From contig CP001769.1 of assembly GCA_000024525.1 (NCBI GenBank), positions 2,714,001 to 2,778,000 on the forward strand: a stretch of DNA of 64,000 bases. The letters are read 5' to 3'. Position numbers and translations under genes: made by a program. The stretch is from Spirosoma linguale DSM 74. GTDB lineage: Bacteria > Bacteroidota > Bacteroidia > Cytophagales > Spirosomataceae. A model generated the notes under the pieces. That model saw nothing but the letters and a program-made list of their open reading frames with translations, did no database searches and was not told the origin of the DNA. Of the stretch, positions 55,122 through 63,928 are shown in pieces (within the stretch, counting starts at the first letter, position 1; the number at the start of each line of letters is the position of its first letter).

Positions 55122-55250
55122 TCAGCGCTTCAGCGCTACCAGATCCGGTACGACGTCATCCACCCAAGTCGACTCCCCCTGTACGGCCCGGTAGGTGTTT
55201 GGGTTGCGTTCCAGTTCCAGCGCATAGCAAATTATTTCTGCTTTCTTGCT
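55122..55250 (-). pseudogene. C-terminal scrap of an unknown protein (42 codons)
   Basis: The minus strand is open for 42 codons before a stop and reads CYALELERNPNTYRAVQGES then WVDDVVPDLVALKR, with ordinary protein composition and no start. It looks like the end of a lost gene within the accessory region. I do not recognise the family. Confidence 0.35.
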
Positions 55251-55533
55251 TTATGAAGGAATTACTTGGGGAATGCAGCTAAGGTTACTCTTATGGAACT
55301 TAACAAAGTAAGAAAACAATAATCATATAGTTAGATCTATAAGTGAGTCTAAGATTTGTTTAATTGAATTACACAGGTCAGTTATTTTTAAACAGTCAAC
55401 TAAGTACACTCTTAGCCTTTTTCGAAGGAAGCATGGGTTATACCTCGATCACCTTCTTTTTTAGACGCGACACAAACCCACCTCAGTCGGGATGGCCTTC
55501 CCTCTGCAAGAATCATCAAATCAAACTCAGAGG
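55251..55533. other. Spacer with possible small RNA
   Basis: There is no convincing gene. A 61-codon plus-strand frame (55364-55549) runs into the terminator stem and has an odd composition, so I do not call it. The following terminator suggests that a short transcript ends here. Confidence 0.35.
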
Positions 55534-55566
55534 AGCCAGTCAGCGATAAGCCGACTGGCTTTTTTT
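55534..55566 (+). terminator. Intrinsic terminator without a clear upstream gene
   Basis: AGCCAGTC pairs with GACTGGCT around an 11-base loop (an extra inner pairing of AGCG/GCCG-type is possible), followed by seven T. It may end a small RNA from about 55430 onward. Confidence 0.75.
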
Positions 55567-55920
55567 GTTCCCTTTAGTTTACCCCTCTATGTTTCTGGTT
55601 TATTGAAAAGTTATGCCAATCTGAGACCCGCATAGCTTACGTTAACTTAAAAAATTTCACCCTACTACCTTTCATCATCAGCCTGTTATAATATACATAG
55701 GGCCTAACAGGGCACCTATCGTCCAGCGATTTAACAGTTTACCTAAAACGCTAAAAAATATTTTACTGTTTACTATATTTTATTATAGTAACTTTAATAA
55801 ATTGCATACATTTGTATTTATAAAAAATAGTAAGCTTTAATTCTTTATATTTATTAATTGGTTAAGTCAATCCGACAATTTTGTATTTACTTTGTGTCAT
55901 CGTTATAACTAGTTAGTCCT

Positions 55921-56028
55921 ATGGATATTAAGAAGAAATCACTTTTATTATTACCGGGCCCCTGGACTCTGGTTATAGCCATCTCAGTTTATGTCATTTA
56001 CCTTCTCTTTTCAGCTATTCTGAATTAA
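55921..56028 (+). CDS. Very small membrane protein (35 aa)
   Basis: ATG 55921 opens a 35-residue frame: a basic start (MDIKKKSLLLLPGPW) followed by one membrane helix (TLVIAISVYVIYLLFSAIL) and a stop. The charge and helix layout is typical of small single-pass membrane proteins. It lies in an AT-rich spacer with no neighbours on the same transcript. Confidence 0.45.
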   Translation: MDIKKKSLLLLPGPWTLVIAISVYVIYLLFSAILN

Positions 56029-56211
56029 CTTCAGCTTTCCAAAAATCTGTATAATACATCTATCTAATTCATTCTTTTGCCGCGTAGGTTAAGATCTAAT
56101 TAGTCTGAGCCTCTGCAACTTGCGCCTAAAAATGAAACATCGTTGATTTGGTGTAGGCTATTCTATGCCCCCTACCAGGGCGTTTTTCAACGGGTCTTAG
56201 TCCCTGTATAG

Positions 56212-56355
56212 ACCGACGGCAGAGTTTTTATTCAGGCTTTCCAATCCCGTGCAGGCCATTCTCACTACCAATACTTTAATCGGTTAATTGATTGTCCTCT
56301 TAGTAGAGGCAGCTACATGCTCACCTTTGTGTACAGTTACCCTTCGGCCAATTAA
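56212..56355 (+). pseudogene. C-terminal scrap of an unknown protein (47 codons)
   Basis: After an in-frame TAG at 56209, the plus strand reads DGRVFIQAFQSRAGHSHYQY and GSYMLTFVYSYPSAN before a stop. The same frame is open upstream of the TAG too (PYQGVFQRVLVPV). This looks like the remains of a coding region. The family is not recognised. Confidence 0.3.
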
Positions 56356-56385
56356 TTGGCAGGCCTCAATTACAACGGGTAATTC

Positions 56386-57666
56386 ATGTACATGACAGTT
56401 ATCGCAAAATCTCGCTGGTACAGGCTTCTCCCCATTGCTTTTATCACCTACAGCCTGGCTTATCTGGACCGGGCAAATTTCGGATTCGGCGCAGCCAGCG
56501 GCATGGCTGCAGATTTACACATTACCCCGGCTATGTCTTCGCTGCTGGGATCACTATTTTTTCTGGGCTACTTTTTCTTTCAGGTACCCGGAGCTGTTTA
56601 TGCCGAGAAGAAAAGTGCTAAATCCTTAATCTTCTGGTCCCTGATTTTGTGGGGCGGGCTGGCCATGGCAACCGGCATAATCAGCAATGTCAATCTGCTG
56701 ATTATTATTCGTTTTATGCTGGGCGTAGTTGAAAGTGCGGTTATGCCTTCAATGCTGCTTTTCTTAAGCCGATGGTTTACCAAAGCAGAACGCTCTCAGG
56801 CCAACACATTTTTGATTCTGGGTAATCCGGCCACAATTCTCTGGATGTCGGTACTATCTGGCTACCTGGTTCAAGCTGTTGGATGGCGCTGGATGTTTAT
56901 TCTCGAAGGTCTGCCAGCTATTATCTGGGCCTTTTTCTGGTGGCGACTGGTTGATAATACACCCGAAGATGCCACGTGGCTAACGGTTGATGAAAAGAAA
57001 GCGCTTGTCGATCAACTGCAACGGGAGCAGCAGGGCATAAAGCCGGTAAAGAATTATGCACAAGCTTTCAAATCCAGAATTGTCATACTACTTAGTCTGC
57101 AATATGCCTTGTGGAGTATTGGCGTTTACGGCTTTGTGATGTGGCTTCCTTCCATTCTTAATGCGGCACCTAACATGACAATCGTTAAAACAGGCTGGCT
57201 GTCCTCAATACCTTATGTACTTGCCATAATTGGTATGTTAGGCGCATCCTATTTTTCGGATAAAACACTGAACAGAAAATCGTTTGTGTGGCCGTTTTTA
57301 CTTTTGGGGGCTATTGCTTTCTATGGCTCTTACCTGGCTGGAGCCGATCATTTCTGGATTTCTTTCGTCCTCCTTATTATTGCCGGGGGAGCTATGTATG
57401 CCCCATACGGCCCATTTTTTGCCATCATTCCCGAACTACTACCCAGAAACGTAGCCGGAGGAGCAATGGCCCTGATCAATAGCTTTGGCGCTTTAGGCTC
57501 ATTTATCGGCGCCTATATAGTAGGCTATCTAAATGGCTCCACCGGTGGTTTTGGTACATCTTATCTATTTATGGCAGGTTCGCTTTTACTATCTGCTATT
57601 ATAACGCTGATTGCGCTGGATAAACCAGCTACTACACAGGAAAACAGTCCGGTCACGGTCAGCTAA
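56386..57666 (+). CDS. MFS transporter, anion:cation symporter type
   Basis: The 424-426-residue protein has 12 predicted membrane helices. The start LAYLDRANFGFGAA is the signature of the ACS subfamily (phthalate, glucarate and hexuronate permeases), followed by GYFFFQVPGAVYAEKKSAK and RFMLGVVESAVMPSMLLFLS. Substrates are organic anions such as sugar acids, but cannot be fixed. The second Met (56392) is an alternative start. A bidirectional terminator follows. Confidence 0.9.
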   Translation: MYMTVIAKSRWYRLLPIAFITYSLAYLDRANFGFGAASGMAADLHITPAMSSLLGSLFFLGYFFFQVPGAVYAEKKSAKSLIFWSLILWGGLAMATGIISNVNLLIIIRFMLGVVESAVMPSMLLFLSRWFTKAERSQANTFLILGNPATILWMSVLSGYLVQAVGWRWMFILEGLPAIIWAFFWWRLVDNTPEDATWLTVDEKKALVDQLQREQQGIKPVKNYAQAFKSRIVILLSLQYALWSIGVYGFVMWLPSILNAAPNMTIVKTGWLSSIPYVLAIIGMLGASYFSDKTLNRKSFVWPFLLLGAIAFYGSYLAGADHFWISFVLLIIAGGAMYAPYGPFFAIIPELLPRNVAGGAMALINSFGALGSFIGAYIVGYLNGSTGGFGTSYLFMAGSLLLSAIITLIALDKPATTQENSPVTVS

Positions 57667-57671
57667 CCCTT

Positions 57672-57703
57672 TAGGATAACCGGGTTTTATCCGGTTTATC
57701 CTT
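57672..57703. terminator. Bidirectional terminator between MFS and FKBP genes
   Basis: TAGGATAACCGG pairs with CCGGTTTATCCTTA (one bulged base) around TTTT. It overlaps the FKBP stop codon. Confidence 0.7.
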
Positions 57704-58187
57704 AGTTAACGTTAATCAAATCAATCTCGAAAACGAGTATAGAATTTGCCGGAATGTCATTCTGCTCCTGCGCGCCATAAGCCAGAGAGGGCGGCAAATA
57801 GAGCGTAATTTTACCACCGGGCGCTACCAGCGGAATTCCCTCCTGCCAACCAACAATAAGTTGGTTTAGATCGAACCGTATGCCCTCTGCGCTGTCGAAC
57901 ACCTTTCCATTAGTCAGTTTACCCGTGTAATTAACCGTCACATTTGAGCACACAGTTGGTTTGGTACCCGTTCCGGCAGACTGTATGGTATAGTAAAAGC
58001 CCCGGCTATCCGCTTTAGCATTAATCCGGCTAGTTTCAACGAACTGCTTTACCGCGTTGATCTCACCATCAGGCGCTTTCGTGATTACGGCCGTTTGCGT
58101 GCATGGTACCTGATTGGCCTGTTGACAGCCCCCAATCACTAGCGACCAGATTACGAGTAGTATCCAACTTGTTTTCTTCATTATCAT
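57702..58187 (-). CDS. FKBP-type peptidyl-prolyl isomerase, lipoprotein
   Basis: The 159-161-residue product has a lipobox (WSLVIGGC, Cys about residue 21). The FKBP domain covers the C-terminal 95 residues: VTVNYTGKLTNGKVFDSAEG, IVGWQEGIPLVAPGGKITLY and PPSLAYGAQEQNDIPANSIL then VFEIDLINV. Most binding-pocket positions (Tyr, Phe-Asp, Trp, Tyr) are conserved. It should assist protein folding in the periplasm. The start may be Met 58181. Confidence 0.92.
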   Translation of the reverse strand: MIMKKTSWILLVIWSLVIGGCQQANQVPCTQTAVITKAPDGEINAVKQFVETSRINAKADSRGFYYTIQSAGTGTKPTVCSNVTVNYTGKLTNGKVFDSAEGIRFDLNQLIVGWQEGIPLVAPGGKITLYLPPSLAYGAQEQNDIPANSILVFEIDLINVN

Positions 58188-58392
58188 ACAATTGTCATAA
58201 CTGACAGGTTAATTGAAGTTTTCAACATTTTTAACCGGCAAAGTCAGCTTATTTTCCATACTACCAGTATTCGATATCTAACAAAGCGAAGCAAACCTAC
58301 GTATACTATTTCTTTACTTCACCAATCGACATTCCGCTTACAGTTAAAAACTAGTTGGATTAGATACAAGCACAACTAGTAAAAAATTGACT

Positions 58393-58557
58393 ATGAGCGA
58401 GAAGCAATCGAAATTTCTTATTTATGATCGAGTCGAAAAGAATTGTTTACTCATACTATATTGTGATGATAAGTACTCAAGAGAATTTAATTTCAGCCGT
58501 ATACACGCTTACAAGAAGCAGTTATCCTACTTGAAAACCAACAAGTTAAACGCCTAG
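58393..58557 (+). CDS. Small hypothetical protein (54 aa)
   Basis: ATG 58393 opens a 54-residue frame with good protein composition: SEKQSKFLIYDRVEKNCLLI, then YCDDKYSREFNFSRIHAYKK and QLSYLKTNKLNA. It is not hydrophobic and is strongly basic at the end. It sits upstream of SWWFT copy 2 on the same strand with a 206-base gap. I do not recognise it. Confidence 0.5.
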   Translation: MSEKQSKFLIYDRVEKNCLLILYCDDKYSREFNFSRIHAYKKQLSYLKTNKLNA

Positions 58558-58763
58558 GGAAGAGTAGTTTCATTCGTGTATACACGCAGAACACTAGCTT
58601 TGCCTTAATATAGTTTTAAAAGACCGTTGACGTCATTTTCCTTCTGTAGACCAGGCTTTTATTTACTGTTTAAAATATTTTTTAAAATAATATTACCTAT
58701 AACAGAACTAACTATCAATAAAAAAGTTATTATTGCCTATCCGTAACCTTAATCTTTCCGTTT

Positions 58764-59027
58764 ATGCTGTTCGAGTTTTCTACAATAAACAAACATACAC
58801 AGATTCGAAATTATTCATGGTGGTTTACTAATCTGGAATTTGCCTTTGATGCCGTAAGTCTTCTTACGTTAAAAGGTAACCAGATTATAAAGATTGAACT
58901 AGTTGATGATGACCAACGCACTCAACTTCCACCGGAAGCTTTTGATGGACGAAGTATGTCGAATCACTTGAAATCCCTTGAAAGTGAGTGGGTTGAGTTA
59001 TTAAACGTATCAATTAATATGCCTTAA
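58764..59027 (+). CDS. Small SWWFT-motif protein, copy 2 (87 aa)
   Basis: The 87-residue protein is a paralogue of the one at 23812-24066; they share RNxSWWFT, ExAFDAxS, ELxDxDxRxxLP, AFDG and LExEWxxLLN. It carries no signal peptide. A strong hairpin follows 55 bases after the stop, so it is probably a monocistronic unit like copy 1. The function is unknown; conservation of Trp, Phe and acidic positions argues for a folded domain. Confidence 0.78.
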   Translation: MLFEFSTINKHTQIRNYSWWFTNLEFAFDAVSLLTLKGNQIIKIELVDDDQRTQLPPEAFDGRSMSNHLKSLESEWVELLNVSINMP

Positions 59028-59082
59028 TACAAGGTATAAAACGGTAAATAAAAATCGGACCTTGTTGAAGTAAATACCGTTT

Positions 59083-59146
59083 AAAAGATAATGCTTTATT
59101 TCACCAACGGCTTGCAGGCTGTTAGTTAAATAAAGCATTATCTTTT
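59083..59146 (+). terminator. Terminator after SWWFT copy 2
   Basis: AAAAGATAATGCTTTATT pairs exactly with 59129-59146, an 18-base stem around a 28-base loop that contains a second pairing, and a T-run follows. Confidence 0.85.
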
Positions 59147-59665
59147 TTCATTTACCATGGTTAATAAAAGTAGACTAGAGCTCTTATAAAAATAAAAGCA
59201 GCTATAAATTTTTATAAAAAAATTGCACTCATTAGGCTTTCATTAACAACATTATTTAGTGTATCTACATTATTTTTTTCTGCCATTTTTACGAATTTCA
59301 TTAATCTGTCCCTTCGGCTAGGCGAGTAAACTCAAGCTATTAGACTTAAAAGTAAAAGTAAAACAAGTGTAATCCAGCTACTTCCTCTGGCATACCAACG
59401 TCTTTACTACATCTATATTATGTTCATGATTTAATCCAAATTTTTATTATTTAGAAGATATACTCCATGGTAATGGCTCTAATTTATTTACTGGTATATA
59501 CCTACTATTGAACTACACTATTTACTTTACAAGTCTACTAACCATTGTTTTATCTTCAAACTTAACTAGCCTATATATGGTCAAAAACCAACCTGATTAT
59601 CGACACATAGTAACTGAAGGGCTAGTTAAAATAATACCTGGCATGAAATTTTATCCTGTGTATGC
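59147..59665. other. AT-rich spacer
   Basis: No supported gene. A 30-codon plus frame (59577-59669) starts with MVKNQPDYRHIVTEGL but overlaps the hemF end and is not called. No RNA structure stands out. Confidence 0.5.
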
Positions 59666-60580
59666 TTAAAGCCAGTTTATTCCTTTACGCAGCAGGTTCT
59701 GTGTTTTTGCTTCTGCACTGTTGGACTCAACCTTGAAATCATAGATCCAGTTTGCCTGAGGAGGCATACTCATCAATATGGACTCCGTACGACCATTGGT
59801 TTCAAGCCCAAACTTTGTACCTCTGTCCCAAACTAGATTAAACTCTACATACCGGCCACGACGCAGCAACTGCCAGGATTTTTCCCGATCGCCATACGGC
59901 AAGTGACGGTTTTTGTGCATAAAATGCGTGTAGATCGGAGCAAAAATATTTCCAACATCCTGTACAAAATCGAATATATCTTTTTTGCTGTACTCGTCGG
60001 TTGGCTTAAGGTAGTCAAAGAAAATACCCCCTACTCCACGCGTTTCCTGCCGATGCGGAATGTAAAAATAATCGTCAGCCCAGGGTTTAAACTTTGTATA
60101 ATAGGCTGGACTATGACGGTCGCAAACCGTTTTAAGCGACTGATGAAACCATTGAGCATCCTCTTCCACTACATAATGGGGTGTCAGATCAATACCGCCA
60201 CCAAACCAGTTGTGCCCTGTACTCATTTCAAAGTACCGGACATTCATGTGTATTATAGGAACAAGTGGACTGTGTGGGTGCAAAACGATTGATACACCGG
60301 TTGCATAAAATTCCGCAGGCTCTGTAAGGTTCAGCGTTCGCAACGTTGCCTCTGTCGCTTCTCCATGTACGGCAGAGAAACCGACTCCTCCTTTCTCTAT
60401 TACGGTTCCATTGGTAATAATTCGCGAACGTCCTCCACCGCCACCCGGCCGCTCCCAGGCATCTTCCCGGAATTGTGCCCCTCCGTCGGCCTGCTCCAGC
60501 GATTGGCAAATCCGATCCTGGAGATCCTTGAAATAAGCTGATACCTGTTCTTTTGTAATTGCTTCCTGCTGTGTTACCAT
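59666..60580 (-). CDS. hemF: Oxygen-dependent coproporphyrinogen III oxidase
   Basis: The 304-residue protein from Met 60580 is HemF, which decarboxylates coproporphyrinogen III to protoporphyrinogen IX using O2 in haem synthesis. Blocks visible are RPGGGGGRSRIITNG, GVGFSAVHG, SPLVPIIHMNVRYFE, NWFGGGIDLTPHY, YYTKFKPWADDYFYIPHR, GVGGIFFDYL and GRYVEFNLVWDRGTKFGLET. It lies 22 bases downstream of the AlbA_2 gene on the same strand, so they may be cotranscribed. The longer frame to 60649 is unlikely. Confidence 0.95.
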   Translation of the reverse strand: MVTQQEAITKEQVSAYFKDLQDRICQSLEQADGGAQFREDAWERPGGGGGRSRIITNGTVIEKGGVGFSAVHGEATEATLRTLNLTEPAEFYATGVSIVLHPHSPLVPIIHMNVRYFEMSTGHNWFGGGIDLTPHYVVEEDAQWFHQSLKTVCDRHSPAYYTKFKPWADDYFYIPHRQETRGVGGIFFDYLKPTDEYSKKDIFDFVQDVGNIFAPIYTHFMHKNRHLPYGDREKSWQLLRRGRYVEFNLVWDRGTKFGLETNGRTESILMSMPPQANWIYDFKVESNSAEAKTQNLLRKGINWL

Positions 60581-60602
60581 ACTTACAAAGATACTACATG
60601 GA

Positions 60603-61229
60603 TCACTCTGCCAGTTTAAGCGCGTAGCGAACCGGGCGGGGTTTATCAATTAAAATCAGTAATCCCCGCTCTGCCAGTTGCCGCAATAGTTTTCCCGCTC
60701 TATAGTCAGATATATTGATAAGTTTCCCAAACTTATCAGAAGTTATGAATTCATTCTTACGAAGATATTGGATCAGTGTTCGCGCCATCGGTGATTTTAG
60801 CAATTCACGATCCGCCATTTGGGGAGTAATGATAAGTTTGCTGGTAGGTACGGATTTATCTTTTGCCCGAACATAAATAGTACGTTTCCCTGATTCATCC
60901 ATAACGTAATGTGGCTTATCATCACTTTCGGGTATGGTAATAACCAGCACGAGCCGACCGTCGGGAGCCATGGTTTGGTAACTAATCGAGAGTGCCGGAT
61001 CAACCAGGCGGTCGGTTGCTTCCTCAACTTTCTGCATCTCCCGAAACTCGGATGCAACACCTACTATTTTTCCACTATCCGAAACGCCAATCAACAATGT
61101 ACCCCCCGATGTATTGGCGAGGGCAGCCAGCGTCCGTGCTATCCGATGTGCTGAGGAGAGCGTGCGTTTAAACTCCAGACGAGTATGTTCTCCTTGTTCT
61201 ATTAGATCATTAAGTTGATTTCGGGTCAT
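60603..61229 (-). CDS. AlbA_2 (Schlafen-type) DNA-binding domain protein
   Basis: The 208-residue product has the AlbA_2 pattern: EHTRLEFKRTLSSAHRIART then LAALANTSGGTLLIGVSDSG, followed by IPESDDKPHYVMD and RTIYVRAKDKSVPTSK. The C-terminal 60 residues form a winged-helix-like part (KLINISDYRAGKLLRQLAER). Such proteins are putative transcriptional regulators or nucleic-acid binders. Its position directly upstream of hemF suggests, without proof, a joint transcript. Confidence 0.85.
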   Translation of the reverse strand: MTRNQLNDLIEQGEHTRLEFKRTLSSAHRIARTLAALANTSGGTLLIGVSDSGKIVGVASEFREMQKVEEATDRLVDPALSISYQTMAPDGRLVLVITIPESDDKPHYVMDESGKRTIYVRAKDKSVPTSKLIITPQMADRELLKSPMARTLIQYLRKNEFITSDKFGKLINISDYRAGKLLRQLAERGLLILIDKPRPVRYALKLAE

Positions 61230-61816
61230 ATATACAGAACTACCAGCCTAAATGTTTGTTGCTTACTGGTGCATCAATATACATACGACATCAGCTAATC
61301 ACTGAAGATCAAACTATTTTTTCGTATGTATGAACAGCCAATAGAATGTCGATTTATCATCCTTAACAAGCTTACTAATATAATTGATTTTTATCATGGT
61401 TTCCACATTATACCTATGTGTATATCAAAAAGAAGCAAGTGCTTTCATAATGAATTAATTAATGAACTGTTTATGCAAATACAGCAATTCTCTCTTTTCT
61501 TTTTAGTAAAATAATTCAATAAAGGCATTGTCACTATATTTGAACAACCTTTACCCTACTAGTTATACTGTAATCTATCGATTTTTTTATGGGTCACTAC
61601 ATATAAGCTCTCTTGCTTTTCAATCGCTACCCATTCTATAATGACATCAATTAGTCATATACTACAGGGTAAGTCAGCTATCACCCATATCATTCAATAA
61701 AGCATAGCAACTGTTTTACGATTAGCCTTCCTCTTGTACTCGCAAAAAATAACTTACCTCTTGTCCTAACTTGTTGATCAACCTTACTACCCTGTTAGAT
61801 TTCTCTTTATGATGGT
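61230..61816. other. AT-rich spacer
   Basis: No supported gene. A 62-codon plus frame (61326-61514) has biased composition, no homology I recognise and no promoter, so it is not called. Confidence 0.45.
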
Positions 61817-61852
61817 GTGAGCGATTTATTACATTACTAATTACTCGCTCAC

Positions 61853-61920
61853 AATCTCTAAAATGACAAAGAGCCGGAATTGAAAATTTTCAACTCCGGC
61901 TCTTTGTCATTTTAGAGATT
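61853..61920. terminator. Long bidirectional hairpin terminator
   Basis: About 32 bases on each side pair around a short loop with one mismatch; the stem core is AAAGAGCCGGA. It lies 38 bases past the stop of the AT-hook protein gene. A second hairpin (GTGAGCGA with TCGCTCAC, 61817-61852) abuts it on the left. Confidence 0.85.
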
Positions 61921-61957
61921 GGTAGTAATGCTTGCTCTAACAGCAGCTCACCTGCAC

Positions 61958-62440
61958 TTATTCTGCCGATGTGCTCAGCTTCTTACGGCCACGAGGCTTT
62001 CCTGTATACTCAGGTTTTGGATTCTCATTCGTAAGTTTTAATTCATAGCCTGTTACGCCATCTTCATAGTCAAATGGCTTTACCAGAAAGTTATATTTCG
62101 TTTCTGCGAAATCTATTCCTCCCTTTTGCAGTATAAAAGGCAGGGAAATAGCATAACTTTTGGCACCTTGAACCAACTCAAATGTTTGCTCTTCACCTTC
62201 GCTACCAGGGATCAGGTATAATGATTTTATCTTCCGTTTCCCATCCTGTGTACCCACCTTGAACTGATTATTAGTAGGGTCCAGTCCTAATTGGGCTATC
62301 GATTTAGATGGAAAAACTAGTTTACCCGTTGATGAAATGTAGCCAGTCACAGGTGATGTCTTAACAACAGGCTTTTCATCCTTTTTCTTGGCTTCGCTAT
62401 TCTCATCAGGAGAAAAGAACCGTATTTGCTTCGCTTTCAT
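61958..62440 (-). CDS. Hypothetical protein with AT-hook-like C-terminus (160 aa)
   Basis: The 160-residue protein has a charged N-terminus (SPDENSEAKKKDEKP), a central beta-rich part (TGYISSTGKLVFPSKSIAQL, IKSLYLIPGSEGEEQTFELV) and a basic tail KPRGRKKLSTSAE. PRGRKK is the core of AT-hook minor-groove binders. It may bind DNA or be nucleoid-associated. I do not recognise the central domain. It has its own strong terminator. Confidence 0.65.
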   Translation of the reverse strand: MKAKQIRFFSPDENSEAKKKDEKPVVKTSPVTGYISSTGKLVFPSKSIAQLGLDPTNNQFKVGTQDGKRKIKSLYLIPGSEGEEQTFELVQGAKSYAISLPFILQKGGIDFAETKYNFLVKPFDYEDGVTGYELKLTNENPKPEYTGKPRGRKKLSTSAE

Positions 62441-62688
62441 TCGATAGTATATTTATTAATATTGACTAACAGACTTCACAAATATAGGTAGTCTTATTTT
62501 TAAAAAAGAAAATCTATACAACAGAATATTTTCTAGCTCGGTAATTTTCTCAAAAAAAGATAAGATGTCAGTTGAGATTGGCTACGATTATTTAATAAAT
62601 TATATAATCAGGTGCTGCCCCAGCCCCATCACGCAGAAAATATTTATGACTATTTCATAGTTTGCATATCCGTGGGTTTATGGACAGC

Positions 62689-62749
62689 GTCTCCACAAAC
62701 AAAAAAACTCAATACAATGAATGTATTGAGTTTTTTTGTTTGTGGAGAC
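62689..62749 (-). terminator. tmRNA terminator overlapping the tmRNA 3' acceptor strand
   Basis: A 28-base perfect stem (62689-62716 with 62722-62749) includes a T/A-rich stretch that serves as U-tract. The last 7 bases of the stem are the 3' strand of the tmRNA acceptor (62743-62749), so the precursor can pair alternatively. Confidence 0.85.
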
Positions 62750-63113
62750 GGAGAGATTCGAACTCTCGTCCAGTCAAGGAACCCGTCGTGCCTTCTACAT
62801 GCTTAGGTATACTTAGGATTGTCGGGAATCGGCCCGGTGTATACCAAACCAAGCTTCATCCGTAGGTGCTTGTGTCTTACTCGGCCGTTAACACCATAAA
62901 CCGAGCCAGCGCTGCGAGTCGATGCCTCCTGATCCAGCCAGCAGCACGTAGGCCGGGGAGACAATGGCTATTGCTTAATCCTCCGGATTAGGCAGCCATG
63001 GCGTAGTTATATTCGCCAGTTATTGTTTTGACGATTTGTTTGGGCGGGAAATACCGTCAACTCCCGACATGCTTACACGCGACTTCAGCAAGCTGTCAAT
63101 TCCGGTCGTCCCC
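62743..63113 (-). ncRNA. ssrA: Transfer-messenger RNA (tmRNA)
   Basis: The 371-base RNA reads from GGGGACG (63113) to CGTCTCC plus discriminator A (62743); these ends pair as a 7-bp acceptor with one G-U. The T arm is GAGAGTTCGAATCTCTC. The tag codons at 63017-62988 read GGC GAA TAT AAC TAC GCC ATG GCT GCC TAA, giving GEYNYAMAA, close to the Bacteroidota tag GENNYALAA. CCA is not encoded. The RNA rescues stalled ribosomes with SmpB. Confidence 0.95.
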
Positions 63114-63286
63114 AGAGATTGTCACGCATACTTACGCACGTTTTTAAAACCTGAAACCTGCCACTTTGGTTCAAATTTTAGCTGAATAAACGGGCGGGTT
63201 TTGCTTAATTGGTTAAAACTAATTTATACTGAACAGGTTATACCCGTTGCTACGAGCCGCTAATTGGTTGTTTTGTCGCTATACTT

Positions 63287-63928
63287 ATGACATTTATGGC
63301 TTTTCAACGATTACTTTATCAGCAGCTAACGCCTTTTTTTGAACAGTATGATTTTTTTCTATTACCCGAAAAGAATCTGTATCGCCGGGCAACGTCAATA
63401 GGTTTCCAATCGATAATGCCCACGCTTACTGTCTACAATGATGAAACTGTACTAGACGTTAAGCTTGGTTGCCGGAATGAGCAAGTCGAGCAAATCGCTC
63501 AGCAGTTTGTAAGCAGTCCGGCAGTGAGTCATCAGGATGCGGTCACTATCACTGTTTCAATTAGTCAATTCAGCGGCTTTAAAATCGCCCCTTTCAAGCT
63601 TTCCACCGAAAAGGAATTAGTCACTACCTGCCGACAGATTGAGTCATTTTTTCAAACAAGTGGTTTCACATTTCTTAACTTTTCATGCACTTTACCCGTA
63701 TTAGACCATCTGTTAAATGAACAACCCAGTCGGCCCTGTCAGTACGTATATAACCAAATGCATCGTTATTATAAAGGATTAACAACAGCGAGTTTAACTC
63801 ATACGAATCAGTTCGATAGTTTATGCGATCAATACAGGCGCTTACTCGTAAAACAAACGCACAATCCTTATGAGCCGCTACAGTTTGAACGACTAATTGC
63901 CTACTTGCGGTACTATTTCTCAAATTAA
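63287..63928 (+). CDS. Hypothetical protein (213 aa)
   Basis: The 211-213-residue protein (Met at 63287 or 63293) has no signal peptide or membrane helix. It looks alpha/beta: FQRLLYQQLTPFFEQYDFFL, then LYRRATSIGFQSIMPTL, and a C-terminal helical part (FDSLCDQYRRLLVKQTH, FERLIAYLRYYFSN). Its N-terminus (FFEQYDFFLLPEKNLYRR) resembles the pattern of small proteins of unknown role that start with a domain-sized helix and a YRR strand. I cannot name the family. Confidence 0.6.
   Translation: MTFMAFQRLLYQQLTPFFEQYDFFLLPEKNLYRRATSIGFQSIMPTLTVYNDETVLDVKLGCRNEQVEQIAQQFVSSPAVSHQDAVTITVSISQFSGFKIAPFKLSTEKELVTTCRQIESFFQTSGFTFLNFSCTLPVLDHLLNEQPSRPCQYVYNQMHRYYKGLTTASLTHTNQFDSLCDQYRRLLVKQTHNPYEPLQFERLIAYLRYYFSN

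Noticed and set aside
55364..55549. 61-codon frame upstream of the gene-less terminator
   Set aside because: It reads into the terminator stem and lacks a promoter or recognisable protein pattern; a small RNA is at least as likely.
59577..59669. 30-codon frame overlapping the hemF stop
   Set aside because: Too short and unsupported, although the composition is not unreasonable.
61326..61514. 62-codon frame in the spacer left of the AT-hook protein gene
   Set aside because: Biased toward Ile, Phe and Lys as expected from AT-rich non-coding DNA, with no promoter or homology.
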